DNA of 64,000 nucleotides. Source: Planococcus sp. PAMC 21323 (lineage in GTDB: Bacteria > Bacillota > Bacilli > Bacillales_A > Planococcaceae). The notes under the pieces are model-generated. The model worked only from the letters and a program-made list of their open reading frames with translations. It was not told the DNA's origin and made no database searches. The stretch's first letter is position 1, and every line of letters begins with the position of its first letter. Positions 16,360-24,741 of this stretch are shown piece by piece. The stretch is from assembly GCF_000785555.1 (NCBI RefSeq), contig NZ_CP009129.1, forward strand, positions 186,001 through 250,000, in the 5' to 3' direction. A program made the translations under genes and the position numbers.

Positions 16360-17208
16360 TTGTTAGACTTAGGAAATTTTGAATGGGAAAAGCTTCTTAT
16401 TGGAGCAGGAGTCATTGCTGCACAAATAATTGGAATTTTAATCGCTTTTCTTTTAGTAAGAGCAATTGGGAAAAAATTGATCAATCGCTTTTTTGAAAGG
16501 TTATTGGAGAAGAAGGACGTTACGAAGGGGCGTGCTTTAACACTTCAAAGCTTATCGGAAAATATTTTATCTTATGTTTTGATCTTTATCCTGATCACAA
16601 CAATTTTTAATATATTTGGTTTGTCCGTAGCAAGCTTGATTGCAGGCGCTGGAATTATCGGATTGGCAATAGGTTTTGGGGCACAAGGCTTAGTGAGTGA
16701 CGTCGTAACTGGTTTCTTCTTACTCCTAGAAAAACAGTTGGATGTGAACGACTATGTAACGGTTGGAAGCATTGATGGCATTGTAGAAGCAGTTGGTTTG
16801 AGAACAACTCAAATCCGCAGTTTTGATGGTACATTGAATTACATTCCGAACCGGGACATTTTAACAGTGAGCAATCATTCGCGTGGGAATATGCGTGCAC
16901 TTGTAGATATCGGGATCTCTTACGATGAAAATATTGATGAAGCCATGGCGGTTATACAAGATGCTTGTACGCAAATGGCGGCAAAAGACATTGGTATTGT
17001 TGAAGGACCAGATGTAATTGGGGTACAAGCATTTGGTGCGTCAGATGTTACGTTACGAGTGATTGCAAGAGCGGAAAATGGCGAGCAATGGGCCGTAGAG
17101 CGACAATTGCGTAAAGCTATCAAAGAAGCACTTGATGCAAAAGGAATTGAAATTCCATTCCCGCACCAAGTTAATATTCAAAAAAATGTAGGTGTTTTAG
17201 AAAGTTAA
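16360..17208 (+). CDS. MscS-family small-conductance mechanosensitive channel
   Basis: A 282-residue channel that opens under membrane tension to release osmolytes after hypo-osmotic shock. Three membrane helices are visible (about 12-38, 62-84, 88-112). The pore-lining helix is the Gly/Ala-rich GAGIIGLAIGFGAQGLVSDVVTGFF, followed by the cytoplasmic beta domain with VGLRTTQIR and YIPN. Size and layout resemble the YkuT/YhdY group. The best start is TTG 16360, eight bases after GGAAGG; no ATG fits the ribosome site. It stands alone, 160 bases after the CopC gene. Confidence 0.92.
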   Translation: MLDLGNFEWEKLLIGAGVIAAQIIGILIAFLLVRAIGKKLINRFFERLLEKKDVTKGRALTLQSLSENILSYVLIFILITTIFNIFGLSVASLIAGAGIIGLAIGFGAQGLVSDVVTGFFLLLEKQLDVNDYVTVGSIDGIVEAVGLRTTQIRSFDGTLNYIPNRDILTVSNHSRGNMRALVDIGISYDENIDEAMAVIQDACTQMAAKDIGIVEGPDVIGVQAFGASDVTLRVIARAENGEQWAVERQLRKAIKEALDAKGIEIPFPHQVNIQKNVGVLES

Positions 17209-17231
17209 TCATTTACTAAATAACTGAACAT

Positions 17232-17260
17232 AAAAAGGCAGCCAATTAGGCTGCCTTTTT
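17232..17260. terminator. Bidirectional terminator mscS / DUF948 gene
   Basis: AAAAAGGCAGCC and GGCTGCCTTTTT pair around an AATTA loop, with T-runs on both strands. Confidence 0.93.
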
Positions 17261-17263
17261 GTT

Positions 17264-17740
17264 CTACCATTGTTTATTCTCATGTACAGAGCTTGAAGAG
17301 TAAGTAGAGCGATTACTCTCGGTACGTCTTTGGTTTTCCCATAACGTGAGAAGGTTAACAGCACCATTGCTCCATTCGTTAACTTGTGCAATGTTTTCTC
17401 GATCATGATCAACCCTTGATGAAATATTCCCTGTAATTGCACGAACTGAAGCATTCAAGTCGATGACTGAATTCAGCGTTCCTTTTGCAGCATCAACGAG
17501 CACAGTAACTTTTTCAGATTTTATTTGAACATCTTCTTTAAGTTCGTTGGCGCGGTGAGACAAGCTTGTTGCTTCAAATTGAAGTTTATCTGTGCGCTCT
17601 TTCAATTTGTTTACAGAACCTTTTATTTCTTTCATGGGTTCTTTAATTCCTACTATGAGCATAACAACGCCAATTATTGCAATAATAATACCTGCTAAAA
17701 AGATGACGAGTGCTATGTATAGCCACGTTGTAGAGTCCAT
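17264..17740 (-). CDS. DUF948 general-stress membrane protein (YtxG-like)
   Basis: A 158-residue protein with one N-terminal membrane helix (about 5-30) and a long helical, probably coiled-coil region with heptad-like spacing (35-100). The polar tail is Ser/Asn-rich. This is the DUF948 layout, represented by YtxG of Bacillus, a SigB/SigH-controlled protein of unknown mechanism. A SigB-like promoter lies just upstream, agreeing with a stress role. GAGGAGG precedes ATG 17740. Unlike in Bacillus, no ytxH or ytxJ partner gene is adjacent. Confidence 0.82.
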   Translation of the reverse strand: MDSTTWLYIALVIFLAGIIIAIIGVVMLIVGIKEPMKEIKGSVNKLKERTDKLQFEATSLSHRANELKEDVQIKSEKVTVLVDAAKGTLNSVIDLNASVRAITGNISSRVDHDRENIAQVNEWSNGAVNLLTLWENQRRTESNRSTYSSSSVHENKQW

Positions 17741-17780
17741 TTGATTTCCTCCTCTTTTATATGGATGTCTTGAATATGCT

Positions 17781-17806
17781 ATACCCGCAAAGCTTGTATG
17801 ATTAAC
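17781..17806 (-). promoter_or_regulatory. SigB-like promoter of the DUF948 gene
   Basis: On the minus strand GTTAAT (17806-17801) and a perfect GGGTAT (17786-17781) are separated by 14 bases. The consensus is GTTTAA-N13-15-GGGTAT. The -10 is exact and the -35 is partial. Confidence 0.55.
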
Positions 17807-17943
17807 ATAATAGAAGCAATAGATCTTTGAAGTTTGCTAATCTACAAACAACTCCCATAATATAAACGAGTATGGTAGAATTTTATCACATATGTATAAA
17901 TTATCTGGCATTTTTTAAAATGTGAGAAAGAGCAGGTGCAAAA

Positions 17944-18759
17944 ATGATTGTCGGAATAGATGCAGGCGGTACATTGATTAAAGTGGCGTATACCAAAAAA
18001 GGGGAGGTCCATTTTGATAAGTATCCAATTGCTGAAATCGAGCAGGTTGCCAACTGGATAAATAATTTGGGTGACTGCAAAGTTTGTGTAACAGGAGGAA
18101 GGTCGGGAGTTCTTGTTTCATTACTCAATCAACCCGCACAAGAAATGGTGGAATTTGAAGCTACGCATCTGGGAGTACAAGTTCTTTTAGAGAAGAGCGG
18201 GACTTTGGAAGACGCTTATTTAGTGACTAATGTTGGAACCGGCACATCAATTCATTGTATACAAGATAATATGCAAGAGCGGTTAGGGGGTACAGGTGTC
18301 GGTGGTGGTACATTAATCGGCTTAAGCCATTTATTGACTGGCGTTACTCGGTACGATGAAATTGTGGAGTTGGCAAGCCAAGGTTCGCGTGATCGCCTTG
18401 ATTTAAAAGTTAAACATATATACGAAGACAAAGAGCCACCGATTTCAGGGGAACTCACAGCCAGTAACTTTGGACAAAATTTGTTTGCAGTTTCAGATGA
18501 TTTGTCGAAGGAAGAGTTGTTAGCGGCAGTTATAGGCTTAGTTGGTGAAACAGTTAGCACAGTAAGTGTTCAAGCAGCTCGCCAATGCAGAAGTTCTACT
18601 ATTGTTTATATCGGTTCGTCGTTTATCGATAATCCCTTACTCAAAGAAGTAGTGACAAGCTATACTATTTTGCGCGGCTCTGTTCCTGTATTTCCTGAAA
18701 ACGGAGAATTTTCAGGGGCAATGGGCGCGATGACGGCTTTGACTAAAAAAACAGTATGA
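17944..18759 (+). CDS. coaW: Type II pantothenate kinase
   Basis: A 271-residue kinase that phosphorylates pantothenate, the first step of coenzyme A synthesis. The actin-like fold shows the phosphate-1 motif GIDAGGTLIKVAY at the start, the TGGRSG turn near residue 50, and TNVGTGTSIH and GGTGVGGGTLIGL for nucleotide binding. Type II enzymes of staphylococci and some Bacillus lack CoA feedback inhibition. GTGAGAAAGAGCAGG precedes ATG 17944. It stands alone and ends at an unusually long palindromic terminator. Confidence 0.93.
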   Translation: MIVGIDAGGTLIKVAYTKKGEVHFDKYPIAEIEQVANWINNLGDCKVCVTGGRSGVLVSLLNQPAQEMVEFEATHLGVQVLLEKSGTLEDAYLVTNVGTGTSIHCIQDNMQERLGGTGVGGGTLIGLSHLLTGVTRYDEIVELASQGSRDRLDLKVKHIYEDKEPPISGELTASNFGQNLFAVSDDLSKEELLAAVIGLVGETVSTVSVQAARQCRSSTIVYIGSSFIDNPLLKEVVTSYTILRGSVPVFPENGEFSGAMGAMTALTKKTV

Positions 18760-18770
18760 TTTAGTACTTC

Positions 18771-18815
18771 AAAGAGCCTTACTCGATCGGTATACCGATC
18801 GAGTAAGGCTCTTTT
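18771..18815. terminator. 44-bp perfect palindrome, bidirectional terminator
   Basis: Two arms of 22 bases (AAAGAGCCTTACTCGATCGG plus TA, and its complement) meet without a spacer, with T-runs on both sides. It lies between convergent coaW and the MFS gene. Confidence 0.92.
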
Positions 18816-18825
18816 ATGATTACTT

Positions 18826-19368
18826 TTATTCTTTAGCTGTTTTTAATTTTAATGCCAGTATTCCACTCCCAGCAAAGACGAGTGAAGCGACATAAAAAAT
18901 ACTAGCAATCGTTAAAAAGTCAATGAGATAGCCGGTAGCAATTACGGCGATCGCTGCAGCAACAGATGTCCAAACGTGATAACGGCCAATTTGGGCTCCG
19001 GCAATTTCTTTTGTGACGTAGCGTGCCAATATTGTTTTTTCTGAATTTTTTTGTACCGCGCCTAATATCCCCATAAGTACTTGCAAAATATAAACATGCC
19101 ACACTTCAGAAGCGAGTGGGAAAAATAATAACAGTATGGCCATGCCCCAAGAATAAATCGCGAGTAGGGATTTATCTCCGACGCGATCTGCGTATTTCCC
19201 AACTACCGGATAACAAAGTGCCGCTGTCAATGCAAATAAACCATAAGCCCATCCAAACTGAGCGTAACTATCTCCAACATTCCGAATTAGTAAAATGTAA
19301 AATGGAAAAATCATGCTTGAGGACATTCCTACAATGCCTTGATAGTAGATAAAGCGTCTATAATTCAT
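18826..19368 (-). CDS. Half-size MFS-like membrane protein (six helices)
   Basis: A 180-residue hydrophobic protein that looks like one half of a major facilitator transporter, with about six helices. The loop GKYADRVGDKSLL between helices 2 and 3 matches the MFS motif A (GxxaDrxGrk). A full MFS protein has about 400 residues; neither flank contains the other half, and a terminator follows at once. Its start overlaps the stop of the FAD oxidase by four bases (ATGA), so it is coupled to it. It could work as a homodimer or be a remnant that is still expressed. Function is unknown. Confidence 0.7.
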   Translation of the reverse strand: MNYRRFIYYQGIVGMSSSMIFPFYILLIRNVGDSYAQFGWAYGLFALTAALCYPVVGKYADRVGDKSLLAIYSWGMAILLLFFPLASEVWHVYILQVLMGILGAVQKNSEKTILARYVTKEIAGAQIGRYHVWTSVAAAIAVIATGYLIDFLTIASIFYVASLVFAGSGILALKLKTAKE

Positions 19369-20795
19369 GGCCGGTACTCCTCATAAAAAAGATTCATAAA
19401 ACGATGCTCTGGATCATAATGTTCTTTTAACGCGAAGAATTCATCGGTTTTAGGATAAGCTTTTTGCATTTGTTTTTTGGTCGGATAGCCGAAATAAGGA
19501 AGGTAATAACTGCCGTCATGTGCAAGGGTGACATCAATCATTTCGCGCACCACATCTTGTGTGGCTTGGACACTTTTTTTATCGGTTCCTTGATTAATTA
19601 GTAAAACGAGTGAGAACATATCTTGTTTTGCATACGATAAAACGGCATCTTCATTTCGTTCAACATACCGAATGGTCACATTTAACAAATTAAAGTCCGG
19701 ATGGTCTTCGAGTACCTTTTTTAACTCTGGAATATAGTTCTCGAACTGATTTACGGGAACAAAATACTCTTGTAAGATTTCCGTTTTTCGACTATTTTCG
19801 TACTCCATAAATTCTGAATCTGAACGCATGACATTGTTCCGAGATACAAGGTTTCCGTCGATTTGTTGCGTATATACTTTTTGTGCATTCCAAAAACGAT
19901 CTTTCCCCGCATCATTAATGCGTGAAAGACCTAGAAAAAATTTGGGCACGGCAACCAGGTTTTCTGTTTTTAATGTTTGGTAACGTGCAAGTTCACTTTG
20001 ATCTTCCTCTGATTTGTACGTAATCGCATACATGTCTTCCATAAAAGAATCGGGGGCAATGGATATGCGTGCTAAATGCATTTTAGCCTGAGGGTTTTCT
20101 TTAACTTGCTCAGCAAAGTAAGATGGATAGTCACTATACGACATGCTCGCTGTTTCAGTTTGGAGCAATTCATCATCCGTCAACTGAAACGTGACATCTA
20201 AAATAATGCCAAACAATCCATAACCACCAAGAACAGCATAAAACAATTTGTTATTTTCTGTAGCACTTAGTTGGAGAATGTCGCCTTGAGCATTCAAAAA
20301 ACGCATCGATAAAACCGTATCTGTCATTCCTCCATGCCGAATGTCTAATCCATGTGCATTCACACTGAGCGAACCGCCTACTGTGAAGATGTTTTGCGAC
20401 TGACTGACTTTTAACGACAAACCGTGTGGATTAATGGCTTCTTGAATGTCTGCCCATGTCGCACCGCTTTGTACTGTCACGGTTTTGGCATGTGAATCGA
20501 CTTCCAAAACTTGATTATAAGGTTTCATATCAATCATAACGCCATTGGGGTAAACGGTTTGACCGCCTTGACTATGTTGCATACCGGCAATTGAAAGCAC
20601 ATCTCCATTGTTCTTAGCATCAGTAACAATTTTCTGAAGTGCGTCGTCCGTCATACCAGACGTTATGGTTTTTATTTCTACAGGTAAAAGTCGTTCATGC
20701 AGGTCGTTGTCGGGACGATTTAGTTGTGTAGCGTACACGTAGACAGACAATCCGAAAATTAGTAAGTATACAAGAGCTAACCAAGCTGTTTTCAT
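19365..20795 (-). CDS. Membrane-anchored FAD-binding oxidase (PCMH type, lactone-oxidase-like)
   Basis: A 476-residue flavoprotein with an N-terminal membrane anchor (about 4-22). The FAD-binding PCMH domain spans about 45-215, with GMQHSQGGQTVYPNGVMIDM, VQSGATWADIQEAI and the FTVGGSLSVNAHGLDIRHGG phosphate-binding region. The C-terminal half is a substrate-binding cap with PYFGYPTKKQM and YDPEHRFMN near the end, as in L-gulonolactone/arabinonolactone and GlcD-type oxidases. It should face outside or sit on the membrane surface. ATG 20795 is preferred over GTG 20798 for spacing from GAGGTG. The substrate is unknown. A half-size MFS protein is translated right after it. Confidence 0.82.
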   Translation of the reverse strand: MKTAWLALVYLLIFGLSVYVYATQLNRPDNDLHERLLPVEIKTITSGMTDDALQKIVTDAKNNGDVLSIAGMQHSQGGQTVYPNGVMIDMKPYNQVLEVDSHAKTVTVQSGATWADIQEAINPHGLSLKVSQSQNIFTVGGSLSVNAHGLDIRHGGMTDTVLSMRFLNAQGDILQLSATENNKLFYAVLGGYGLFGIILDVTFQLTDDELLQTETASMSYSDYPSYFAEQVKENPQAKMHLARISIAPDSFMEDMYAITYKSEEDQSELARYQTLKTENLVAVPKFFLGLSRINDAGKDRFWNAQKVYTQQIDGNLVSRNNVMRSDSEFMEYENSRKTEILQEYFVPVNQFENYIPELKKVLEDHPDFNLLNVTIRYVERNEDAVLSYAKQDMFSLVLLINQGTDKKSVQATQDVVREMIDVTLAHDGSYYLPYFGYPTKKQMQKAYPKTDEFFALKEHYDPEHRFMNLFYEEYRP

Positions 20796-20856
20796 CACAC
20801 TTCACCTCTTGCATGATTAGACTGGAATAGTGCCAATTAGTTCCTTTAATACGAAA

Positions 20857-20885
20857 AAAAGATATCGCTGAATGCGACATCTTTT
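20857..20885 (-). terminator. Terminator of the nitroreductase gene
   Basis: AAAAGATATCGC and GCGACATCTTTT form a stem with one mismatch, in front of a T-run on the minus strand. Confidence 0.75.
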
Positions 20886-20895
20886 AAAATAAAAA

Positions 20896-21453
20896 CTATT
20901 CATTAATAATCGTCAATTTTTCGCGAATATCGGTACGTTGTTGTTTTGCAGGGATATGAGCAGGATAGCCGATCATCATGGTCGCGACAATTTTTTCGCC
21001 CGGGTTTACACCAATTGCTTCGCGGAATACGGGGTTGTATATCCAGTCGTTAGAGCGCCAAATCATGCCGATGCCACGTTCCCAAGCAGCGAGTTGGAAA
21101 TTTTGAAGCATAGAAGAAATGGCGCCGTAATCTTCGTCCCATCTTCTTTGTCTCGGATCTTCAGGCATAATCACTACTAAATGAAGCGGAATGCTGCGGA
21201 AATAATCCGCTTTATTAAATGCTTTTGCAGGCGTTTCTCCATCAGGTGTTTGCATAGCTTTAAGAAATGCTTGAACGAACTTTTCTTTTCCGGCACCAGT
21301 ATAAAGCTGGAAACGCCAAGGTTCATTGACTTTATGGTTAGGCGCCCATTTGGCGACATTTAACAGCTCAATAATTTCTTCTGTATTGACGGCATCAACT
21401 TTGAACTTCTTGATTGAACGTCTCTCTATAATGTTTTGGTCGATAAGATTCAT
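20896..21453 (-). CDS. Nitroreductase family protein (YdjA-like)
   Basis: A 185-residue FMN-dependent NAD(P)H nitroreductase. Seen are ERRSIKKF near residue 11 (FMN phosphate binding), APNHKVNEPWRF near residue 38, SMLQNFQLAAWERGIGMIW in the centre and the IGYPA motif near the C-terminus. Relatives reduce nitro compounds, quinones or flavins; the real substrate is rarely known. It is a single-gene unit with an AAAGGAGAG ribosome site. It stands between the FAD oxidase and divergent hemY. Length is normal for the short YdjA type. Confidence 0.88.
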   Translation of the reverse strand: MNLIDQNIIERRSIKKFKVDAVNTEEIIELLNVAKWAPNHKVNEPWRFQLYTGAGKEKFVQAFLKAMQTPDGETPAKAFNKADYFRSIPLHLVVIMPEDPRQRRWDEDYGAISSMLQNFQLAAWERGIGMIWRSNDWIYNPVFREAIGVNPGEKIVATMMIGYPAHIPAKQQRTDIREKLTIINE

Positions 21454-21608
21454 TAGTAAACAGCTCTCCTTTTCGTATAAAAATTACAAGTACGTGTCTT
21501 TAATCCTAACATGGCTCACAAACAAAACGTATTAAAACAGACAAAAAGAACAATGTGGATAGGCGGAAATATTGGTAGAATAGAAGCATAAGCAAGGAGT
21601 GGATCGAG

Positions 21609-23012
21609 TTGAAGAAGATTGTAGTCATCGGAGGAGGCATTACAGGCCTTTCTACCATGTATTATTTGCAAAAACTAAACATGCAGGAAAACCTCGGACT
21701 AGAGTTGGTTCTGATCGAACGTTCGCATCAATTAGGCGGCAAGATTAAGACAGTAACGAACGAAGAATTCGTTATGGAAGTTGGGGCAGACTCAATTGTT
21801 GCCCGTCATGCCAGTGTCATGCCGCTAATTGAAGAGTTGGGATTAAAACAGAAGATGGTTTATAACGGTACGGGAATTTCTTATTTATACGCGAATAATG
21901 TGCTGCATGCCATTCCAAAAGACAGTGTTTTTGGTATTCCCATGAGCAAAGAGTCGCTATTTAGTTCAACGCTGGTTTCTGAAGAAGGCAAACAGGCAGC
22001 ATTGAAAGATTTTACTAGCCCAAACGAAACCTATACACGTGATAGTTCAATTGGAGAGTTTCTTGAAGCTTTCTTAGGGAAAGAATTGGTTGAAAATCAA
22101 ATTGCCCCTGTCCTGTCTGGAGTGTACTCGGGAAATCTTTATGAATTAACCCTATCATCGACTTTGCCTTATTTAGTTGATTATAAAAACAAATATGGCA
22201 GTATCATCAAAGGTTTTGAAGAAAACAAAGAATTTTTCCAAGGTGCCGCAAATAAAAAATTCATTTCATTTGATAACGGTATGGAAGTATTGATTGATAC
22301 ATTAGAAGACAAACTAAAGAAAAATCAAATCATCAAAGGTATTGGTACCAGGTCTATTAAAAAAGACAAAGATGGCTATCTTGTAGAGCTTGAAAATGGT
22401 AAGACCTTAGAAGCAGATTATGTGATTTTGGCAACCCCTCATCAAGTGGCACAAGAGTTGTTGGATTTGCCTGAACTAGATGCTGAATTTGATCAGTTTT
22501 TAAATTCTTCGTTGATCAGTGTTTATCTTGGTTATGACATTCCAGACGAACGCTTGCCAGAAGATGGTACCGGATTTATCGTATCGCAAGAAAGTGATTT
22601 GCACTGCAATGCATGCACATGGACAAGTCGAAAATGGCAGCATACATCCAAAAGCCAAAAACTATTAGTTCGGTTATTTTACAAAAGCTCACACCCATCA
22701 TATGGCCAGTTGAAAGATTTGTCTGAAGAAGAATTAGTGGAAGTGGCCATGGAGGATATCCAAAAAAGTTTGGGTATTAGTGAGAGACCATTAACTGCTG
22801 AAGTAACAGGGTGGAAAAACTTAATGCCTAATTATCATATGGATCATAAAAAGGCGATTAATGCATTAGAGTTGAAGATGGAAGAAATGGTGCCTCGTAT
22901 TAAGCTGGCAGGTTCTTCTTACTTTGGGGTAGGAGTTGGCGCATGCATTCAAAACGGTGCTGATTTGGCGAAGATTATTACGAATAACCTAGCTGAAAGA
23001 AATGAAGCGTAA
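21609..23012 (+). CDS. hemY: Coproporphyrinogen III oxidase / protoporphyrinogen oxidase (HemY/CgoX)
   Basis: A 467-residue FAD oxidase of heme synthesis. The dinucleotide motif GGGITGLST lies at residues 8-16, followed by ERSHQLGGKI and EVGADSI. The C-terminal FAD motif ends in FGVGVGACIQNGADLA. In Firmicutes this enzyme converts coproporphyrinogen III to coproporphyrin III in the coproporphyrin-dependent pathway. The start is TTG 21609, nine bases after AAGGAG. It is separate from hemE/hemH, which often neighbour it, but is convergent with heme-containing catalase. Confidence 0.93.
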   Translation: MKKIVVIGGGITGLSTMYYLQKLNMQENLGLELVLIERSHQLGGKIKTVTNEEFVMEVGADSIVARHASVMPLIEELGLKQKMVYNGTGISYLYANNVLHAIPKDSVFGIPMSKESLFSSTLVSEEGKQAALKDFTSPNETYTRDSSIGEFLEAFLGKELVENQIAPVLSGVYSGNLYELTLSSTLPYLVDYKNKYGSIIKGFEENKEFFQGAANKKFISFDNGMEVLIDTLEDKLKKNQIIKGIGTRSIKKDKDGYLVELENGKTLEADYVILATPHQVAQELLDLPELDAEFDQFLNSSLISVYLGYDIPDERLPEDGTGFIVSQESDLHCNACTWTSRKWQHTSKSQKLLVRLFYKSSHPSYGQLKDLSEEELVEVAMEDIQKSLGISERPLTAEVTGWKNLMPNYHMDHKKAINALELKMEEMVPRIKLAGSSYFGVGVGACIQNGADLAKIITNNLAERNEA

Positions 23013-23040
23013 AAAGAGACTTATTAGAGTCTCTTTTTTT
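23013..23040 (+). terminator. Terminator of hemY
   Basis: AAAGAGACT and AGTCTCTTT form a stem around TATTAG, followed by T7. Confidence 0.85.
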
Positions 23041-23054
23041 CGTACAAATAGAAA

Positions 23055-23084
23055 AAGCCTTTTATCCAATTGGATAAAAGGCTT
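23055..23084 (-). terminator. Terminator of katA
   Basis: A 30-base perfect palindrome (AAGCCTTTTATCCAA and its complement) is followed by a T-run on the minus strand. Confidence 0.85.
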
Positions 23085-23092
23085 ACTAAAAA

Positions 23093-24559
23093 CTATTTTG
23101 TTTCAGTAAGATCTGGAACAGCTAAGCCAAGACCTTCTGCAACACGCGTACCAAAATCAGGATCTGCTTTATACAAATGGCTGATTTGACGAAGTTTGAT
23201 GTCTTCTTTATCTACAGCGCTTAAGTTACCGACAAAAGTTGCCACAAGACGTTCTTGTTCTTCGGCACTTTGCAAACGGTAAAGATCGCCTGGTTGTGTA
23301 TAATGATCATCTTTAAAGTAAGAAACTGAATCAGTTACACCCGATACTTCAAGTGGAGCGGGTTTTGCAGCTGCCGTTTCAGTAGGGCCACCGTAACTGT
23401 TTGGCTCGTAATAAACAGAACCGCCACCGTTATTGCCAAAGTTCATTTGACCATCACGCTGGTAATTGTTTACTTGGTTTTTTGCTGCGTTAATTGGCAG
23501 CATATGGTGGTTAGCGCCTACACGGTAGCGATGAGCGTCATGGTATGCGAACAAACGGCCTTGAAGCATTTTATCTGGTGAAACATCGATTCCTGGAACC
23601 AAAGTACCTGGAGAGAACGTTGCTTGTTCTACTTCAGCAAAGTAGTTTTCGGGATTGCGATTTAGTACCATGCGTCCAACTTCCATTAACGGATAGTCTT
23701 TATGAGACCATGTTTTTGTCACATCAAATGGGTCGAAGCGATACGTATTGGCATCTTCTAAAGGCATAATTTGAACATACATCGTCCAGGCTGGGAAGTC
23801 GCCTTGTTCAATTGCATTAAACAAATCTTCTGTATGGTAATCAGGGTTTTCCCCAGCAATTTTATCTGCCACTTCTTGAGTGATATTTTTAATGCCTTGA
23901 TCTGTTAACATATGGTATTTTACCCACACAGATTCGCCTTCAGCATTTGTCCATTTAAATGTATGGCTACCGAAACCGTGCATATGACGCCATGTAGCAG
24001 GAATTCCGCGGTCGCCCATCAAATAAGTAACTTGGTGTAATGATTCTGGTGACAATGACCAGAAGTCCCATACTGCGTTAGGATTTTTCAAATGCGTACG
24101 TGGATCGCGTTTTTGTGTATGGATAAAGTCAGGAAATTTAAGCGCATCTTGAATAAAGAAGATAGGCGTGTTGTTACCTACTAAATCATAGTTACCTTCT
24201 TCAGTATAAAATTTTAACGAAAAACCACGTGGGTCGCGAAGTGTATCCGCTGATCCAAGTTCACCAGCGACTGTAGAGAAGCGTGCGAACATATCCGTTT
24301 TCTTGCCAACTTCAGATAAGAAAGCGGCTTTCGTATATTTTGTCACGTCTTGAGTTACTTCGAAATAACCATGTGCACCGCCACCTTTAGCATGTACGAC
24401 ACGTTCAGGAATACGTTCTCTATTGAAATGAGCAAGCTTTTCAAGAAGATGTACGTCTTGTAAAAGGACTGGCCCACGTTGTCCGGCCGTTTGTGAATTT
24501 TGGTTGTCTCCGACTGGGGCTCCCCAACTAGTTGTTAAACCTGTTTTGTCTGTACTCAT
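23093..24559 (-). CDS. katA: Heme catalase (clade 3, KatA type)
   Basis: A 488-residue monofunctional catalase that decomposes hydrogen peroxide. The essential His is in [15 protein letters not shown] (about 57), the distal Asn in [10 protein letters not shown], and the proximal heme ligand Tyr in [24 protein letters not shown]-type and [12 protein letters not shown] motifs are intact. Length fits the small-subunit, NADPH-binding clade. GAGGTG lies eight bases before ATG 24559. A PerR-like box and a SigA-type promoter lie upstream, as at Bacillus katA, so peroxide induction is expected. Confidence 0.97.
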   Translation of the reverse strand: MSTDKTGLTTSWGAPVGDNQNSQTAGQRGPVLLQDVHLLEKLAHFNRERIPERVVHAKGGGAHGYFEVTQDVTKYTKAAFLSEVGKKTDMFARFSTVAGELGSADTLRDPRGFSLKFYTEEGNYDLVGNNTPIFFIQDALKFPDFIHTQKRDPRTHLKNPNAVWDFWSLSPESLHQVTYLMGDRGIPATWRHMHGFGSHTFKWTNAEGESVWVKYHMLTDQGIKNITQEVADKIAGENPDYHTEDLFNAIEQGDFPAWTMYVQIMPLEDANTYRFDPFDVTKTWSHKDYPLMEVGRMVLNRNPENYFAEVEQATFSPGTLVPGIDVSPDKMLQGRLFAYHDAHRYRVGANHHMLPINAAKNQVNNYQRDGQMNFGNNGGGSVYYEPNSYGGPTETAAAKPAPLEVSGVTDSVSYFKDDHYTQPGDLYRLQSAEEQERLVATFVGNLSAVDKEDIKLRQISHLYKADPDFGTRVAEGLGLAVPDLTETK

Positions 24560-24605
24560 TAATCGAACACCTCTTTTTTATTTTATATAAAACACTACAC
24601 TACTA

Positions 24606-24633
24606 ATGATATCATCTTTCAGATTAAAATCAA
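24606..24633 (-). promoter_or_regulatory. SigA-type promoter of katA
   Basis: On the minus strand TTGATT (24633-24628) and TATCAT (24611-24606) are spaced by 16 bases. Confidence 0.55.
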
Positions 24634-24640
24634 TTTTAAG

Positions 24641-24655
24641 AGATAATCATTATTA
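24641..24655 (-). promoter_or_regulatory. PerR-like box upstream of katA
   Basis: The minus strand reads TAATAATGATTATCT, matching about 13 of 15 positions of the 7-1-7 Fur-family palindrome. It lies just upstream of the katA -35 element. PerR is the likely regulator since katA is its classic target. Confidence 0.65.
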
Positions 24656-24684
24656 ACAAAGGAATATTCAAAAAATTTAAATGA

Positions 24685-24727
24685 AAAAAACCAGCAACCT
24701 AGAACTCAACTAGGTCACCGGTTTTTG
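24685..24727 (-). terminator. Terminator of the LysM-P60 gene
   Basis: ACCTAG/CTAGGT form the inner stem and AAAACC/GGTTTT the outer one, with a T-run on the minus strand. Confidence 0.8.
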
Positions 24728-24741
24728 TTTTATAAGTAGTT

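Noticed and set aside
18771-19368. Missing second half of the MFS transporter
   Set aside because: Both sides were read in all frames; one side is a terminator and coaW, the other the FAD oxidase. No hydrophobic remnant is present.
24624-24639. TTAAAAT-CA-ATTTTAA inverted repeat over the katA -35
   Set aside because: Likely chance in AT-rich sequence; the nearby 7-1-7 box is the better operator.
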